The position numbers were made by a program, and so were the translations under genes. A model generated the notes under the pieces. The model searched no databases and was not told the origin of the DNA. It was given only the letters and a program-made list of their open reading frames with translations. Of a stretch of 64,000 bases of DNA, positions 24,149 through 36,660 are shown piece after piece. Source of the DNA: Filosporella fistucella (Eukaryota; Ascomycota; Leotiomycetes; Helotiales); assembly GCA_030077755.1 (NCBI GenBank), contig JAQJZZ010000008.1, positions 3,906,001-3,970,000 of the forward strand, read 5' to 3'. Within the stretch, counting starts at the first letter, position 1, and every line of letters begins with the position of its first letter.

Positions 24149-25435
24149 ATGGCAATGATGCGAGCACTCAGACCCGGACCCTGCTGGCACTGGTCAAAGG
24201 CCAGCAGGAGGCCGTTTCTTCCTGAGTCGAGATTCATGCCGTTGATAATCGGCTCTTCCTCCCGCTCTTTCCTCACATCCTTGAGCTCGCCCGTGCAAGC
24301 CAGCTCGTCATTGTGGAATGCTTCTCGACCACACGGTCTAGAACGTCCCATTCCTTCGTACGCATATCCAACATCCTAGGGTCGATGCTACACTTGTTCG
24401 CGTGTTAACTTCAGTAGGGCTCAATCCAAATTCGCGCGTAGCAATGCCAATTCTTATTCTACATCCAACCAACCGGATGAAAACCAAAGGTATGGATGAA
24501 AGCCTCACTTTTACATTCCATGACTCGTTATGTGCCGAAGCATTCAGTTGGGAGCTTCATGTCAATTCATTAAGTTTCTATTATTTATGTCACGTGCTTT
24601 GTCGTTGCCAAGTTTGAACAATGTTGATTGTCAAGCAGGAACAGTGACCCCAAGATCAAGAAACCACTGCTCAAAGTACTCACTCGTATTACTCCTCATG
24701 AGAACATCTACACCATCCCAAACATCCTGACGTTCACTCGTCTCGTAGCCGCTCCAGTCATTGGCTACCTGGTCCTTCATGATCACCATGCCTGGGCAGT
24801 CGGATTGTTCGCATATGCTGGAATCACAGATCTTGTTGATGGTTACATAGCCAGACGATGGAATCTTCAGACTGTTGTTGGTACAGTCATTGATCCTATG
24901 GCTGATAAGACATTGATGACGATCCTCACTGTTTGTCTTGCCATCAAAGGAGCACTGCCTAGTACGTTTGCCTTTTCACTACCTCCATCTCAGGCAACTA
25001 ATCAGCGCAGTCTGGCTTGCTGTCATCATTCTAGGACGAGATGTAGCTTTGGGAATAGCAGCCATCTACTTTCGCTGGATTTCCCTTCCTCCCCCTAAAA
25101 CCTTCACCAGGTACTGGGACTTCTCACTTCCTTCTGCTGAGGTTCACCCAACTACTATCAGCAAATATAATACCGCGTTACAACTTGCTCTCATAGGAGC
25201 AACGACGGCGATGCCTCTTTTAACTGTCGATGTGACAACAGCTATGACAGCCATGCAGTAAGTATGCGTATCTATATTCACTAATCTGCTAACATTCACC
25301 AGATACTTGGTAGCCACGACTACGGTATGGAGTGGAGCGAGTTATATATACACCAAAGATGCGGTGAAGATATTGAATCAGGATAAGAATACGAGCGATA
25401 AGCCCCCACATGGGAAGGATGGTGGTGTACAGTAG
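24149..25435 (+). CDS. CRD1: Cardiolipin synthase, mitochondrial
   Basis: Predicted 328-residue CDP-alcohol phosphatidyltransferase that joins CDP-diacylglycerol and phosphatidylglycerol in the mitochondrial inner membrane. Exons: 24149-24357, 24415-24489, 24639-24961, 25011-25257 and 25303-25435. The family signature DGx2ARx8Gx3Dx3D is complete (Asp162, Gly163, Ala166, Arg167, Gly176, Asp180, Asp184). The N-terminal 70 residues are basic and Ser/Arg-rich, as expected of a mitochondrial presequence. An in-frame TAA at 24101-24103 with no ATG before 24149 supports this start. Exon 2 was placed because its splice phases fit both neighbours and it reads coding-like sequence. A four-codon upstream frame (ATG at 24144) overlaps the start. 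It is convergent with MTO1, another mitochondrial gene. Confidence 0.92.
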
Positions 25436-26230
25436 ACAATATGAGTATATATTATGTATCAGATGTCGTGTAGGATAATCTTGTTGTTGTTCATCTGATA
25501 CCATTGGTGCGAACACTGATTGAACATACGAGGGTAGGATTACGAGTCCTTCACTGTGTGAGATTCTGGGGGCGATTTGACTCATTTCCTTATCCTATAC
25601 TCTTCGCAGTATGATACCTAGCTATATCTCTGACCCAGGAGGATCACAAGGAAACAAGCAGCAGATTATCACCAAATACATACACAAAGACTTTCAATTC
25701 TCCCTCGGACCTATTTCACCTTCTGTCCTCGCACTCAGCACTCCCTTCAACCACCCTCTTCTACCATTCCCTATCCTTACTATTCGGAAGCACCTTACGT
25801 GAAAACACTGCAGTAAAAGCTCCATGACTCTGCTGTGATCTCTATCGAGATCTGTGAGGAGTACTTGGTATTAGTATCTCACTCCCTGCCTGATTCTCAG
25901 CTGCGCAGGGCAGAGACTGGGCCATATGTCTTGATAGAATCTATCAAGGTCGATTTTAAAAATCTGGTAGTGCGCGATGAATAATTACATACGATTCCGG
26001 AAAGGCAGTGAAACTTGCAGATGATTTGATTATTATTAGAGCACACTGCATTCGAGGAACAGCTGTAGAAAACTGTGTTAAACCCGTGCGTATATATCGT
26101 ATCGTTATCTGAAATATCCCTTCCCATTCCATCTAGATATGTATTGTACAAGCAAGTACAATGTACAGGTACAGTACACCAACCCCTCCCAATCATCTAT
26201 CATACATCCATACCAGCATCCATGTAATCA
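25436..26230. other. Convergent intergenic region
   Basis: About 0.8 kb between two converging stops, presumably the two 3' UTRs. I see no gene; only short overlapping frames. Confidence 0.5.
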
Positions 26231-28372
26231 TCAACTCCCCATATACAAACTCTTCCTGGCCTCCACCTCATCAAATGCGGCCGCTCTCGCAACACTCCGA
26301 CTCCTATTCTGCACAAACGCCAGTAATCTCAACGTCCCACTCGGAGTCACCCCCTCGATCCTCCTAGCCTGTCCTACAGATTCTGGTTTCGTGGCTGATA
26401 ATACAGCTCTCTCGTGCATTGATAGCCCGTGAATACTGTCATAGTCCAAATCGAGCGGTAACTTCATATTCTCGTCTTTTTGGAAGATTTTCATCTCGGC
26501 TGCTTGTCGTTGCACATAGGGTGCGTAGATGGCCTCGATGCCGACTCGGTCTCGGATCTTGGGGTGGTAGTTGTTTATTTCTGGGATCATTGATGCCATG
26601 TCATTTATTGTGACTCCCGAAAGGCGGAGGACTTCAAAGGCGGTTCGGCGAGTAGAGTCGTTTCCGACCTTGAATCCAGCTGAGATCCAGGTTGGTGGAC
26701 TGATTGCTTTCGCCACAAGAGCTGATTTTAACTCGTCCATCTGAGTGACTTCCTCACAGAATCTTGACCATCGCTTGTCAGATACCACGCCCGCTTGCCA
26801 GCCTTTGTCAGTGAGTCGGAGATCAGCATTGTCAGCTCTTGCACTCATACGGTATTCACTTCGAGATGTGAACATCCGGTATGGTTCCGAAACACCTTTG
26901 GTGATCAAATCATCAATCATGATTCCAATGTACCCGTCACTCCGCGATAGTACCATTTGAGGTTTATTCTGTGCTGCCAACCCTGCATTGATTCCTGCGA
27001 TAATGCCTTGTGCCGCTGCCTCCTCATATCCCGTTGTCCCATTTATTTGACCCGCCAGGTACAAACCTCCTATGGCCTTGGTTTCGAGCGTTGCTTTCAG
27101 GCTTCGCGGGTCGACATAGTCGTACTCTACCCCATACCCCGGTTGAAGCATGGTGACGTTTTCTAAGCCTCTGATGGTTTTCAAAAGCTGCTCCTGAGCT
27201 TCTGCTGGAACAGTCATAGATATTCCATTTGGATAGATTACGTCGCTGTCGAATCCTTCGGGTTCCAGCCAAACGATATGTCTTTCTTTGTCCTTGAACC
27301 GTATTATCTTGGACTCAAGAGAAGGACAATACCTGGGACCTTTCACCGTCTCGCGTATATGAATCGATTTGTCCAGATTGTCTCTGATTATTTCATGTGT
27401 AGCTTCATTCGTATAGGTTGCGAAGCAAAGCATCTGCTCCTCAACAGTTACAGCATCGTTCAAGTAAGAAAAGGGAGTGGGAGGTTCGTCCCCGTGTTGT
27501 GCCTCCAGAATCCCGAAGTCAATCGTATTTTTGGCAAGACGTGGAGGAGTTCCAGTTTTTAACCTCCCAAGTTTAAAGCCTGCATCCCTCAAAGACTTGC
27601 TCAGGCCAAAGGTTGCAGCTTCCCCGAGACGCCCAGCCGGTGTGCATTCGAGTCCGATGTGTATCTCGCCGCCCAGAAATGTGCCTGTCGTTATTATAAC
27701 CTGATTTGTTGGTATAATCTCTCCAGATTCCAAACGAACACCTGTGATTTTGCCGCCGAGTCCATCTGTTCCATCCTTGGAGACAATGATATCTGCAACA
27801 CTTCCAGGTAGAATTGAAAGATTTGGGTATGTCTCTAATTCTTCTCTCATATGTTTCTTGTAAAGCTGGCGATCGATTTGAGCACGAGGTCCCTGAAATG
27901 GTCAACTTTATCCTGTCCCAGCACTGAAGCCAAATCATACCCAAACAGCAGGGCCCTTCTTGCGATTTAGGACTTTGAACTGTACACCAGCCTTATCTAT
28001 GATTCTACCCGCTACACCATCCAGCGCATCGACTTCTCTCAGCATTGTACCCTTCCCTATGCCACCAAAACTTGGATTGCATGAGCAAACTCCTATGTTT
28101 TCTAATGAGGGCGTTATTAAAGCCGTCCTGGCTCCAGCTCGAGCAGCACCGGCGCATGCCTCCGCCCCAGCATGACCGCCACCTATAACGACTACATCAT
28201 AGGGTCTGCGTACAATCAGTAAGGGCGTGGTGACTGATACTCAATGCGGCGTGTTGCCATACCTGCTGCCAGGATGGACTTCCGCGAAAGTCCTCCTTTG
28301 ATGCCGGAGATTTTGAAACCGTACACTCCGGGAGAATATCGAGGATTGCTTGCGGAACAAACTTTGTCTCAT
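26231..28372 (-). CDS. MTO1: Mitochondrial tRNA uridine-34 carboxymethylaminomethyl-modifying flavoprotein (MnmG/GidA family)
   Basis: Predicted 678-residue protein that, with the GTPase Mss1, modifies the wobble uridine of mitochondrial tRNAs. Exons: 28372-28263, 28205-27941 and 27892-26231. Exon 1 encodes a basic presequence ([20 protein letters not shown]). Splicing restores [17 protein letters not shown], the FAD-binding motif, then the MnmG signatures [17 protein letters not shown] and [13 protein letters not shown] across the second intron. Later landmarks include [44 protein letters not shown] and FTSRSEYR, and the C-terminal helical tRNA-binding domain is complete. An upstream ATG at 28380 opens a three-codon frame whose TGA overlaps the true ATG. 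Confidence 0.95.
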
Positions 28373-28940
28373 GTTGTCATCTTGATGTCGTGGCAGATCA
28401 ATCAGTGTTCAGGATCTGGGATGCTGATGGCTGTTGTGGTTTTCCACGATCCAAACAATTTTTGAGGTGATAGCAACATACCTCACGTGGCGATAAGCAC
28501 TGTGGTGAAATAGGGGCTTAAACGATATCTTAGAGGTGGGGGAGAAATATTATAGTCAAGTAGGAGGGAAGATTATCATTTCCGATGAAAAGAATTAAGA
28601 GTTTGTCAGAGTAGAATTGCAAGCATACAGAGCTCCATATTGAAGTCTCTGGAAGCTGCATATGATGATTCAAAGTGGATGAATCGCCATCTTTCCAAGC
28701 ACATTTAGTCTTGTTAAGTATTGAAGAATCTTCTATCAAGGCTGGCAAGCAGATAATTACTTATGATCTCGCAATTCCAGTAGCAGTTTCAACCCCTACA
28801 ATGTAGCTTCAGAGATACTGCAACAATAACGAATCACTCAATGATATTTCTGGTATATTTTACCAGGCTACAGAACCTTTAATGCCACGCTTAATCCAAC
28901 ATCCAAACACCAAAACTGAAAGGGCCAGATTCTCGGTTCA
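28373..28940. other. Intergenic between VPS45 3' end and MTO1 5' end
   Basis: 0.57 kb containing the MTO1 promoter and leader and the VPS45 3' UTR. No gene or repeat seen. Confidence 0.5.
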
Positions 28941-30774
28941 TTACGGTCTCCTACCCGTCTCCTTCCTTAACCTTCCCGCCGCAGTGGTAGGTGGTGGTTC
29001 TGGCCAAGATGACACTGCATCTTCCATTTCTTCCAGAAAGGTGGTGCTGTTGTGAATACAAGTTCCACCTAGCACTATCCGAATTCCAGGCGACGATGCA
29101 TTTATTTGCGCAACTGTCTTCGCTTCTTCAAATGTAACGCCCCCGATCATAAATAAGATAATATCTTGCGGTTTGTCCCGCGTAGTTCCACCGCCTTCTG
29201 CAAATGGATACTGTTGTTCTCGCAAGCGACCTTTGACCAGGTTTTGTAAAGTCAGTTCTAGCCGTGGAGAATGTTGTGTATACACATTCTCGACACCTTT
29301 CAGACCTTTGAATCTATCACGGGCACCAGAGAAAATCCCAGCAGACTCAAACATGTCTGATATACCACCAGCAGATTGGGTCTGCTGCAAGGATGAATGA
29401 TATGTGAGAAGCTTCGCAACAAGATCAATTCGTCGTTGCGACACATTCCCAGCTGCCCCGAGAAGATCAACCAGAATAGGCAAGGCATTTGAAGGATGCC
29501 TCTCATATCGCAAAGAATAAAGAGCAACGAGGCGGAGTTTAGCATCGCCAGTCACAGTCGGTGATTGAATGAGTCGTTGCACATTCTAGGTTCTTGTCAG
29601 TATTTTTATGCCGAAAACTTGGAATTGCATTTACCTTCAAGTCACCAGCATGATTATCATTGCAGGCTAGGCTTTGTTCTACCTCGCTGACTTCAAGCAG
29701 ACTCTCTGCTCCAACACGTCTGCTCAGTTCCCCAACTAGTGTAACGTGTTTGCTTACATTTCCAGAGAGCTTTCGGAATTCAGGATACTCCTCAATGAAA
29801 CGCTTCATATCTGCAATCGACTCTATGTTGGAACTGTTCTTTGTCTTGGATTGATATTGCTCAACGTAGTCTTTGATGTTGCCACCAAGGTCCCCAAAAT
29901 TGAGATACATGTTCTTTTTGAAAAAGGGATCCTGGTCCTGAGATAACACAACTTCCTTCAACTCTGGCCGAACATCTGGTACATCACTGAGATCAACTCG
30001 ACCATTTTTAATGCCTAGAAGTTCATGAACCATGGCTTGGTATGTCCACTGTGTCAGCAAAGGAGTTATAGGGTCGTCTCTTCGGTCCAATATTAACAGT
30101 ATTGGAGGCGTATCGACCTTCCTGAAATCAAACAACTTATCCTCCTGTGTGATCTGGTATCGTACTTCTTTCGCAAGCTTTAAAGCCAGAAGACTGTTCT
30201 TCTCATAACGAATTAATGGCTTCTTTTTCAGAGACAGAAGCACGGCTATGAGACCTTCTGTGGTGCGTTGTAGAGCATCCGCATTCCACATCTCAGGATT
30301 AGCACTCCATATCCGCTGTCGTGGATATCCTAAATCCAACGTGAAAAGATCCGGATTTACCACAATATAGTCTGCAAAATGCTCCTGAACCGCTCTTACA
30401 ACTTCGTGGTCATCTGCCTCCGCCAGCCGCTCTAGGGATGACTTCTTCACGATGTTACTGAAATATATGTTGTATTCCCCATACTTCGGTTCTCGAAATT
30501 CATCGATCAAGAATTGTATCGAATCCGCAGAAGGTCTCACAAAACAGAGGCACTTCAGATGCCGCATCTTTTCCCGATTCTGATTGTCCAGCCTGTCAAT
30601 CAGATAAACCTCATGATTAAGCAGGGCAGATTGTGTAATGGCAGTGGAAACGATGGAAACAGTGTCACTGTCTAACAGCAGTATTTTCATTTTCGCAGAT
30701 GGTGTCCCAGATGCGCTATCTCCTGCGGATACCATCTTGGAGATGTACCCCGACACAGCCTGAACGACATCCAT
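28941..30774 (-). CDS. VPS45: Sec1/Munc18-family protein Vps45
   Basis: Predicted 594-residue SM protein that binds the syntaxin Tlg2/Pep12-type SNAREs and supports endosome and trans-Golgi fusion. Two exons: 30774-29635 and 29585-28941 (49-nt intron). It begins MDVVQAVSGYISKMVS, followed by the SM-family core: KILLLDSDTVSIVS, the inserted HLKCLCFVRPS, PLLTQWTYQAMVHELLGI and VTFEEAKTV near the C-terminus. The length is close to yeast Vps45 (577). The frame is open to an ATG at 30939, but the 30774 start matches the family N-terminus, so I chose it. Confidence 0.95.
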
Positions 30775-31449
30775 ATTGTGTTTGTTGGTGGAGAAAACCA
30801 CAGAAACTATGAAGTTCTGTCTCGTGGTATGCTCATTGCCCCAGTGATTCTTCACTGCCTGGGCCTGCCGCCAGGTATAAATGTGTTGTTTGAAGCTACC
30901 GATTTCCCTCACTATAGCGCAGCAGGCAGCATGTCGCAAGGTGTTCGTCTTCCACAGTTGAATAAATCGGCGGGGTAGGGCGCTTTGGACGAGGCAGTCA
31001 AAGGCAGAGACTCGTCGCTGAGAGGGTGTTCGAATTGAGGAAGAGTGGCAGATCCTAGGCTAACTTCATCAAGTGAGGCCTGTGCTGTATAATAGCGTGT
31101 GCTGGACGGAGCTGCTTGAAGAGGTGACAGTTGGTTATTGTTAGTTTATCAGTAAGTTTTGGAGGCTCCAGTCAACAGTCAACAGTCAACAGAAGGTGGG
31201 GATTGCCTGGTTGTCTCTGGGCACGGGAGACCTAACGGTAACATCCGATAGGCAGGGTAAGGTTGAGCTAGACCGACTGACCAGATTCTTTCTTGGTAGC
31301 CACCAAACACTTCTCACCCTGAACAAAGCATAATTGCTCCAAACACAAGAGAAATCGCGATCGTGATACTACTTCTCTCATGGGGATGAGATAAAGCCCT
31401 CAGATAGGCCCTCCACCTTGTACCAAACTCAACTCAACATTCCCTCAAC
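30775..31449. promoter_or_regulatory. Divergent intergenic region, VPS45 / ALE1
   Basis: 0.68 kb between divergent starts. It contains a direct repeat of AGTCAAC (three copies near 31170-31190). No other element is claimed. Confidence 0.45.
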
Positions 31450-33325
31450 ATGTTGCCATACATCAATATTCGTAAGATCTCGCTTTCTGTCATGCGGCCG
31501 CTTCTGACATCATTCAGCATTCCAGTATGTTGCTGGTATTCTAGGAGCCTCGACAGATGAGCGTATGTTGTGCATGGATACGATAGTACTCGTATATTCA
31601 TGGCTTAACCAAGAGTTCCGGGCATGCTGACGGATTTCTAGTTAAGCTCATAAGCTCATTTCTTCTTTCGTACCCACTAGCTGGTCTTCTCAAACGGATT
31701 CCAGACAGTAAACCAGCGCTGAAGAACACATTTATCATATTGTAAGTATTTGTGTGCTTTTATACTGAATCTAGATCTGACTATTCTCAGGGTGTCTTCA
31801 TTTTACCTGGTGGGTTTGTTTGATTTGTGGGCAGGCTTCAGGACATTAGCAGTCAGTTCCATCACCGCATATTGTATCGCGCAATATGTTCAAGGTCCAT
31901 TTATGCCATGGATCGGTTTTGTCTTTCTGATGGGTCACTTGTCCATCAACCAGCTTGCACGTCAATTTAGAAACGACCCAGGGGTAGTAGATATCACGGG
32001 TGCTCAGATGGTCCTCGTGATGAAGCTTACCGCATTTTGCTGGAACGTTGCGGATGGTCGACTGCCAGAAAAAGATTTATCCGATTTCCAAAAGGAGAGA
32101 GCAATCAGGAAACTTCCCAGCCCTCTGGATTATGCCGGATACGTTATGTTTTTCCCATCTCTTTTTGCAGGCCCAGCGTTTGATTACGTTGATTACAAGA
32201 GGTGGATCGAAACGACCATGTTTGAAATTCCAGAAGGTGTAGATGCCTCTAAAAAACCACCTACTCGTAAACAGAGAAAAATCCCTAGGAGTGGAACACC
32301 CGCCACGTGGAAAGCTGTTACGGGGTTATGCTGGATATTGCTCTTCTTGAAGCTTTCTGCCTGGTACTACCCAACCCTGTTGACTGGAGATACCTACATG
32401 AAGTATGGCTTTGCACACCGAGTCTGGCTTCTTCACATGCTTGGCGTCACTTCCCGCCTCAAGTATTACGGTGTATGGGCTCTAACAGAAGGTGCCTGTA
32501 TTCTTTCCGGGCTTGGATACAAAGGTATCGACCCTGTCACTGGCAAGGTATCTTGGGATCGTCTACGAAACGTCAATCCATGGGGAGTGGAGTCAGCTCA
32601 AAATACACGTGCATACCTTGGAAATTGGAACATGAACACCAATAATTGGCTAAGAAACTACATCTACCTACGAGTAACTCCCAAAGGAAAGAAACCTGGC
32701 TTCCGGGCCAGTATGGCTACGTTTGTCACCAGTGCATTCTGGCATGGATTTTACCCAGGCTACTACTTGTCTTTCGTGCTTGCTAGCTTCGTGCAGACTG
32801 TCGCAAAGAGTAAGTTATTCTTTTTCAATCTAATATTAGTATGATGCTAAAAACACAGACTGTCGTCGCTACCTCCGACCTTTTTTCCTCGACCCAAAGA
32901 CTGCTCAACCGACTTCAACAAAGATTTACTACGATATTTTCTCCTACCTCATCACCCAACTCGCGTTCTCATTCACAGTAGCACCCTTCGTCCTTCTCAC
33001 CCTCCCTGCATCATTCCTTGTGTGGGCTCGTGTCTACTTCTATGCAGTCATCGGCACAGCTCTCGCAACGGCATTCTTTGCATCACCTGGAAAAGACATG
33101 TTAGTAAAGAAATTGAATGAGAGAGCGGGAACGACTGGCCCTCTTAAGAGAACACATAGCCAAGAAAGCTTGGCCAGCAAAGAACCGGTCCTGGGATTAC
33201 CTGCGGAGCCACAGCAAGATCTGGAGGAACTGGTTTCTGAGGTTAAGGCTGAGATGGAGGCAAGACAAAGAAGAGGGATGAGAAGGGCGGAAACGGCACC
33301 GGTTGCTCATGCGAAGGCGATGTGA
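31450..33325 (+). CDS. ALE1: MBOAT lysophospholipid acyltransferase (Ale1/Lpt1 family)
   Basis: Predicted 550-residue multi-pass ER enzyme that re-acylates lysophospholipids in the Lands cycle. Exons: 31450-31471, 31518-31562, 31642-31741, 31791-32809 and 32859-33325. The three short 5' exons join to MLPYINIPFQYVAGILGAST followed by DELKLISSFLLSYPLAGLLK, which matches the family N-terminus and fixes the start. The two MBOAT active-site regions are present: NNWLRNYIYLR (Asn about 341) and SAFWHGFYPGYY (His about 374). Many hydrophobic segments are visible, and the C-terminal 75 residues are charged and likely cytosolic. It ends in AKAM with no ER-retrieval motif that I recognise. Confidence 0.93.
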
Positions 33326-33902
33326 TGTGTTGGCTAGAGATGTCATTCCTCAGTAATGCAGGGAGGTGACTAGACCCAACCATTGAGATGCCAGGGGTGG
33401 ATCGATGATGAATAGGGCCTAGCAAAACTCATATACGCCCATGAACCTTCAAATGATAAACAAAAATTATCCATCTTCGCAATCCTGACAACATGTCTCT
33501 CTGCACCGGTATCATAAAAACGACTATATAAATTTTCCGTCTATCAAATTCATTAGTATCTGGAGATGAAATGCTGTTAGATTCATATTTGCATGTGTGT
33601 ACACGTACAGTCACAGTCATGAAATAGTTTCTTTTTTCAATAATTTTTCAATAATTTTCATAAAAACAAATCTTCTATCTATTTATGGAAGCGTAACTCA
33701 TATATGAAGGGTATAATGCTGGGAATCATCCGAAGCCCTCAGGTCGTAAGGCGTATAATATACAAAAAATGTTGGAACAAGTGTTGGGCATGGCCCGGAA
33801 TTCTAGACTTTTTATCCGGCTGAAATCTGCTGTAGTGGCTTTTGCAGGCGTGTGATGAAGATATTCAAGCTGATAAATACTCCAAAATAAATCATGAGGG
33901 TT
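33326..33902. other. Convergent intergenic region
   Basis: 0.58 kb, AT-rich, between converging stops. No gene seen. Confidence 0.5.
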
Positions 33903-36660
33903 TTACCAGCCTTGCTTGACACCGACGACCACTAAGACAACCTGTTGTTGATTAGCAATGTGGTGTGAAAAAGACAAATATGTTGGAACACTCACCACGC
34001 TTGCAATGACTAAAACTCCCACAAAAGACATGCACCTATTAAGCCTCCTCCACCACTTCGCACTCTCATATCTAGCCTCATCCATAGGGCCAAATTGACG
34101 GACATAATCATTAGGTGTAGTATTGGATTCATCGAGGTTGCTGGTACTGTTATCCAGCTCGCGCATTTGTGCCATCGGATTCGATGGAAGTGGTAATAAC
34201 GCCGCAATCATCCAAGCTAGTAGATGAGTTAGAGCAGACCCCAGAATGGATAGAACTTTACTTACCGAGAGGGAATATAAACCCCGTAATAAACATTACT
34301 ATTTGTACATTTCGTCTTCCAAACAAACCGCCTTCGGTGGACCAATTCACCGATGGAGGCTCCCAAACGCTGCGTCGTGCAGCCCGTCTATCAAGCCGCA
34401 AGTGCGGCGACCATATACTGGACATGCTCCAAGTCCTGAGACCTGGTCGGGAATACTGGTCTTGCATTACCCGCCCATCACTGCCTAATTGTGGGGCAGG
34501 TGTGATTTCAAGCGACCCTCTTCCCGAACGACCGCCTACTCTATTATCGTGAACCTCTCGAGGTCGCCGCCGTGGACTATATATACTCAAAGGAAAATGA
34601 TCTGTATTAGGTGAACCGCTCCTGAAGGAACTAGTTCGACTGTCGGTGCCCTCTGTAGAACTGCCTGGGGCACCAAGATATCGCCGCTCTCCGCTTCCAT
34701 AATATAGCTTCGCCCATGTTGGTATGGAATTAGAAAGTAGGCTGTTGGCTCTTGAACTTGACGTTGATCGCATGGTGTTGGTTCGCCCGTTGTCTGATGT
34801 ATTTGAACTGAAGTAACCAGAGAGTCTTGTCCTGGAGGGTCTCAATCGCAAGTCGCGCAAATCTTGCATATCCGTGATTCCATCACCATACTCGTCTTGA
34901 TCCTCGACCATCCTGATCGAGGAATTGCTCATATGGCGGCCGTTTCTGGTAAAGGCTGGTGCCGGAGGCTCGAGTGATTCGCTTCTTGATATGGGTGAAA
35001 CTTCTGATTGAGCTAATGAGGAGCTGATGCTGAGCATCTGTCGACTGTGCCGACTTTGCGAACTTGGCAAACCGCTGCTCCTCCGTCCGTTGTCTGAAGA
35101 CCATGATCGAGAGCCCCGATCTGTCCCGCTGTCCGATACCGAGAGCACAGTTGACAGCTGTGAGCTCCATTGATGCGGATGCTCGTTCATGTGTGACCGC
35201 GGTGGGTGGAAGCTTAAAGGGTCCGCCCATGAACTCAATCCTTTTCCCTTCTGCTTGAGGATCGGTAATTGAATGAGAGAGCCACTGCCGACTATCGCTC
35301 TTAATGCTTCTTGTTGGCTGAGAACCGTAGAGATGGATGTAAGAGATCCTGTTCTGAGAGATTCCCTTGACCTAGACTTGTAATATCCTAAATTCTCGTT
35401 TGATCTGCGTGGTCGAGGTTGGAGGGGAGGGACGACGAGGGACTCTTGCGAGTATTTTGTAGTTGAGCGTTGGAGCTGAAGGTTGTCGTAAGAGACTGTT
35501 GGAGATAATTCACCAAGCAACTCGTAGTTCTCGTTGTCACCTGTAGAATCAGATGTGCGTGGTCTGTATATCACTGACCCGGTGGGAGATGGAGATATGG
35601 ATGGTTCACCAAGTAGTTGGTAGTTCGAGTCGCTGGAGGATGGTGGGATCAAGATAGCTTCTGATGTCGAAGCAGACGTGTCTCCGTAGACCTTGTAGTT
35701 TGTATTCTCCGAAGTGGTCGTGGCAGTTTCTGTGGACTGAAAGGACTGTTTCGTGGCTAGATCGTGCGACGATACAGCTGGTGGTCCGTCCGATAATTCT
35801 GGCAGCGGCGGGAGCGGGCTGTCCGAGGTAGTTGTGGCAGCCTTTTGCTTGAGATCTGGAGTTTTGGGTACTTTGCGAAGGCCACCAACGAGCTGATAGT
35901 TCCAAGGAGAATTGCTTATAGGAGAGATGTTATGATCTGCATTTATCGGATGCTTGCTTTTAGAGGCTGGAGTCGCAAGTACTCCTGACGAGGCAGAGGA
36001 TCCGCCTTCCGGCACGCATGAACCTATAGAATTAGACCGACCCTGTGCATTGCCTGGGTCTGACAAGAGCGAATCAGACGAGCGGTGCTTGGAGTGCAAT
36101 AGATTTGAGAAAGTTGATGCATCCTGTTGCGACTGAGGGTCGTCCTGGAGCAGGGAGAAGGTCTTGTTATCCTCATGGATGTGCAAGCGCTTCTTGGGCA
36201 GGGGTTTCGGCTTGGAAGGGCTGGGAGATCCTGTAGCAGAAATGACATTTTGGGGCGGCGCTGTATGCGCTGTTGATGGTGAAGAGGGCGTGGAGCGAGT
36301 CGTTACTTCAGCTGTGGGCGCTTTGGCTTTGTGCTGAAACGAAGTAGCATTTTTTTCGTCTAAAGCAGGAGGCCGAGAAAAAGGACCCTTGCCCCCCCTT
36401 CCAGGTCCCAGGAAATGGCTTGGGTGTGTCGGTAGCGGCGTCCTCGAATAGATTTCGTCTCGATCGCGGTCAAGTTCTCGCTCATATTGATTTCCGTGAT
36501 CTGGTTGCTGATATTGGTATTGGTATTGGTATTGGTATTCGTATTGCTGTCCCAGCAGTCGTGGAGGAGTTGAAGGCACAAGACGAATGGCTCCGGCTGG
36601 ACGAGTGTTTGTCAGAGAGTCGCTGCGCTCGTGCAGAGGTCGTCGCGGGGGCGATGTCAT
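33903..36660 (-). CDS. Serine-rich protein with C-terminal membrane anchor, conserved fungal type
   Basis: Predicted 884-residue protein in three exons: 36660-34266, 34216-33996 and 33941-33903. The first roughly 760 residues are low-complexity and rich in Ser, Pro, Thr and Arg, with repeated short motifs such as NYQLLGE and NYELLGE, and a Tyr/Gln microsatellite near residue 40 (YEYQYQYQYQYQQ). The C-terminal part looks folded: WEPPSVNWSTEGGLFGRRN, a hydrophobic segment rebuilt across intron 1 (IVMFITGFIFPL then AWMIAALLPLP), a conserved-looking RYESAKWWRRLNRCMS, and a second hydrophobic segment rebuilt across intron 2 (VGVLVIASV then VVLVVVGV). I recall similar uncharacterised serine-rich proteins in many filamentous fungi but no assigned function. 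Confidence 0.8.

Noticed and set aside
23824..24225. Open frame of over 120 codons reading a plausible-looking protein upstream of cardiolipin synthase.
   Set aside because: It has no ATG at its start (GTG only), no recognised family, and overlaps the real CRD1 start in another frame. Treated as leader.
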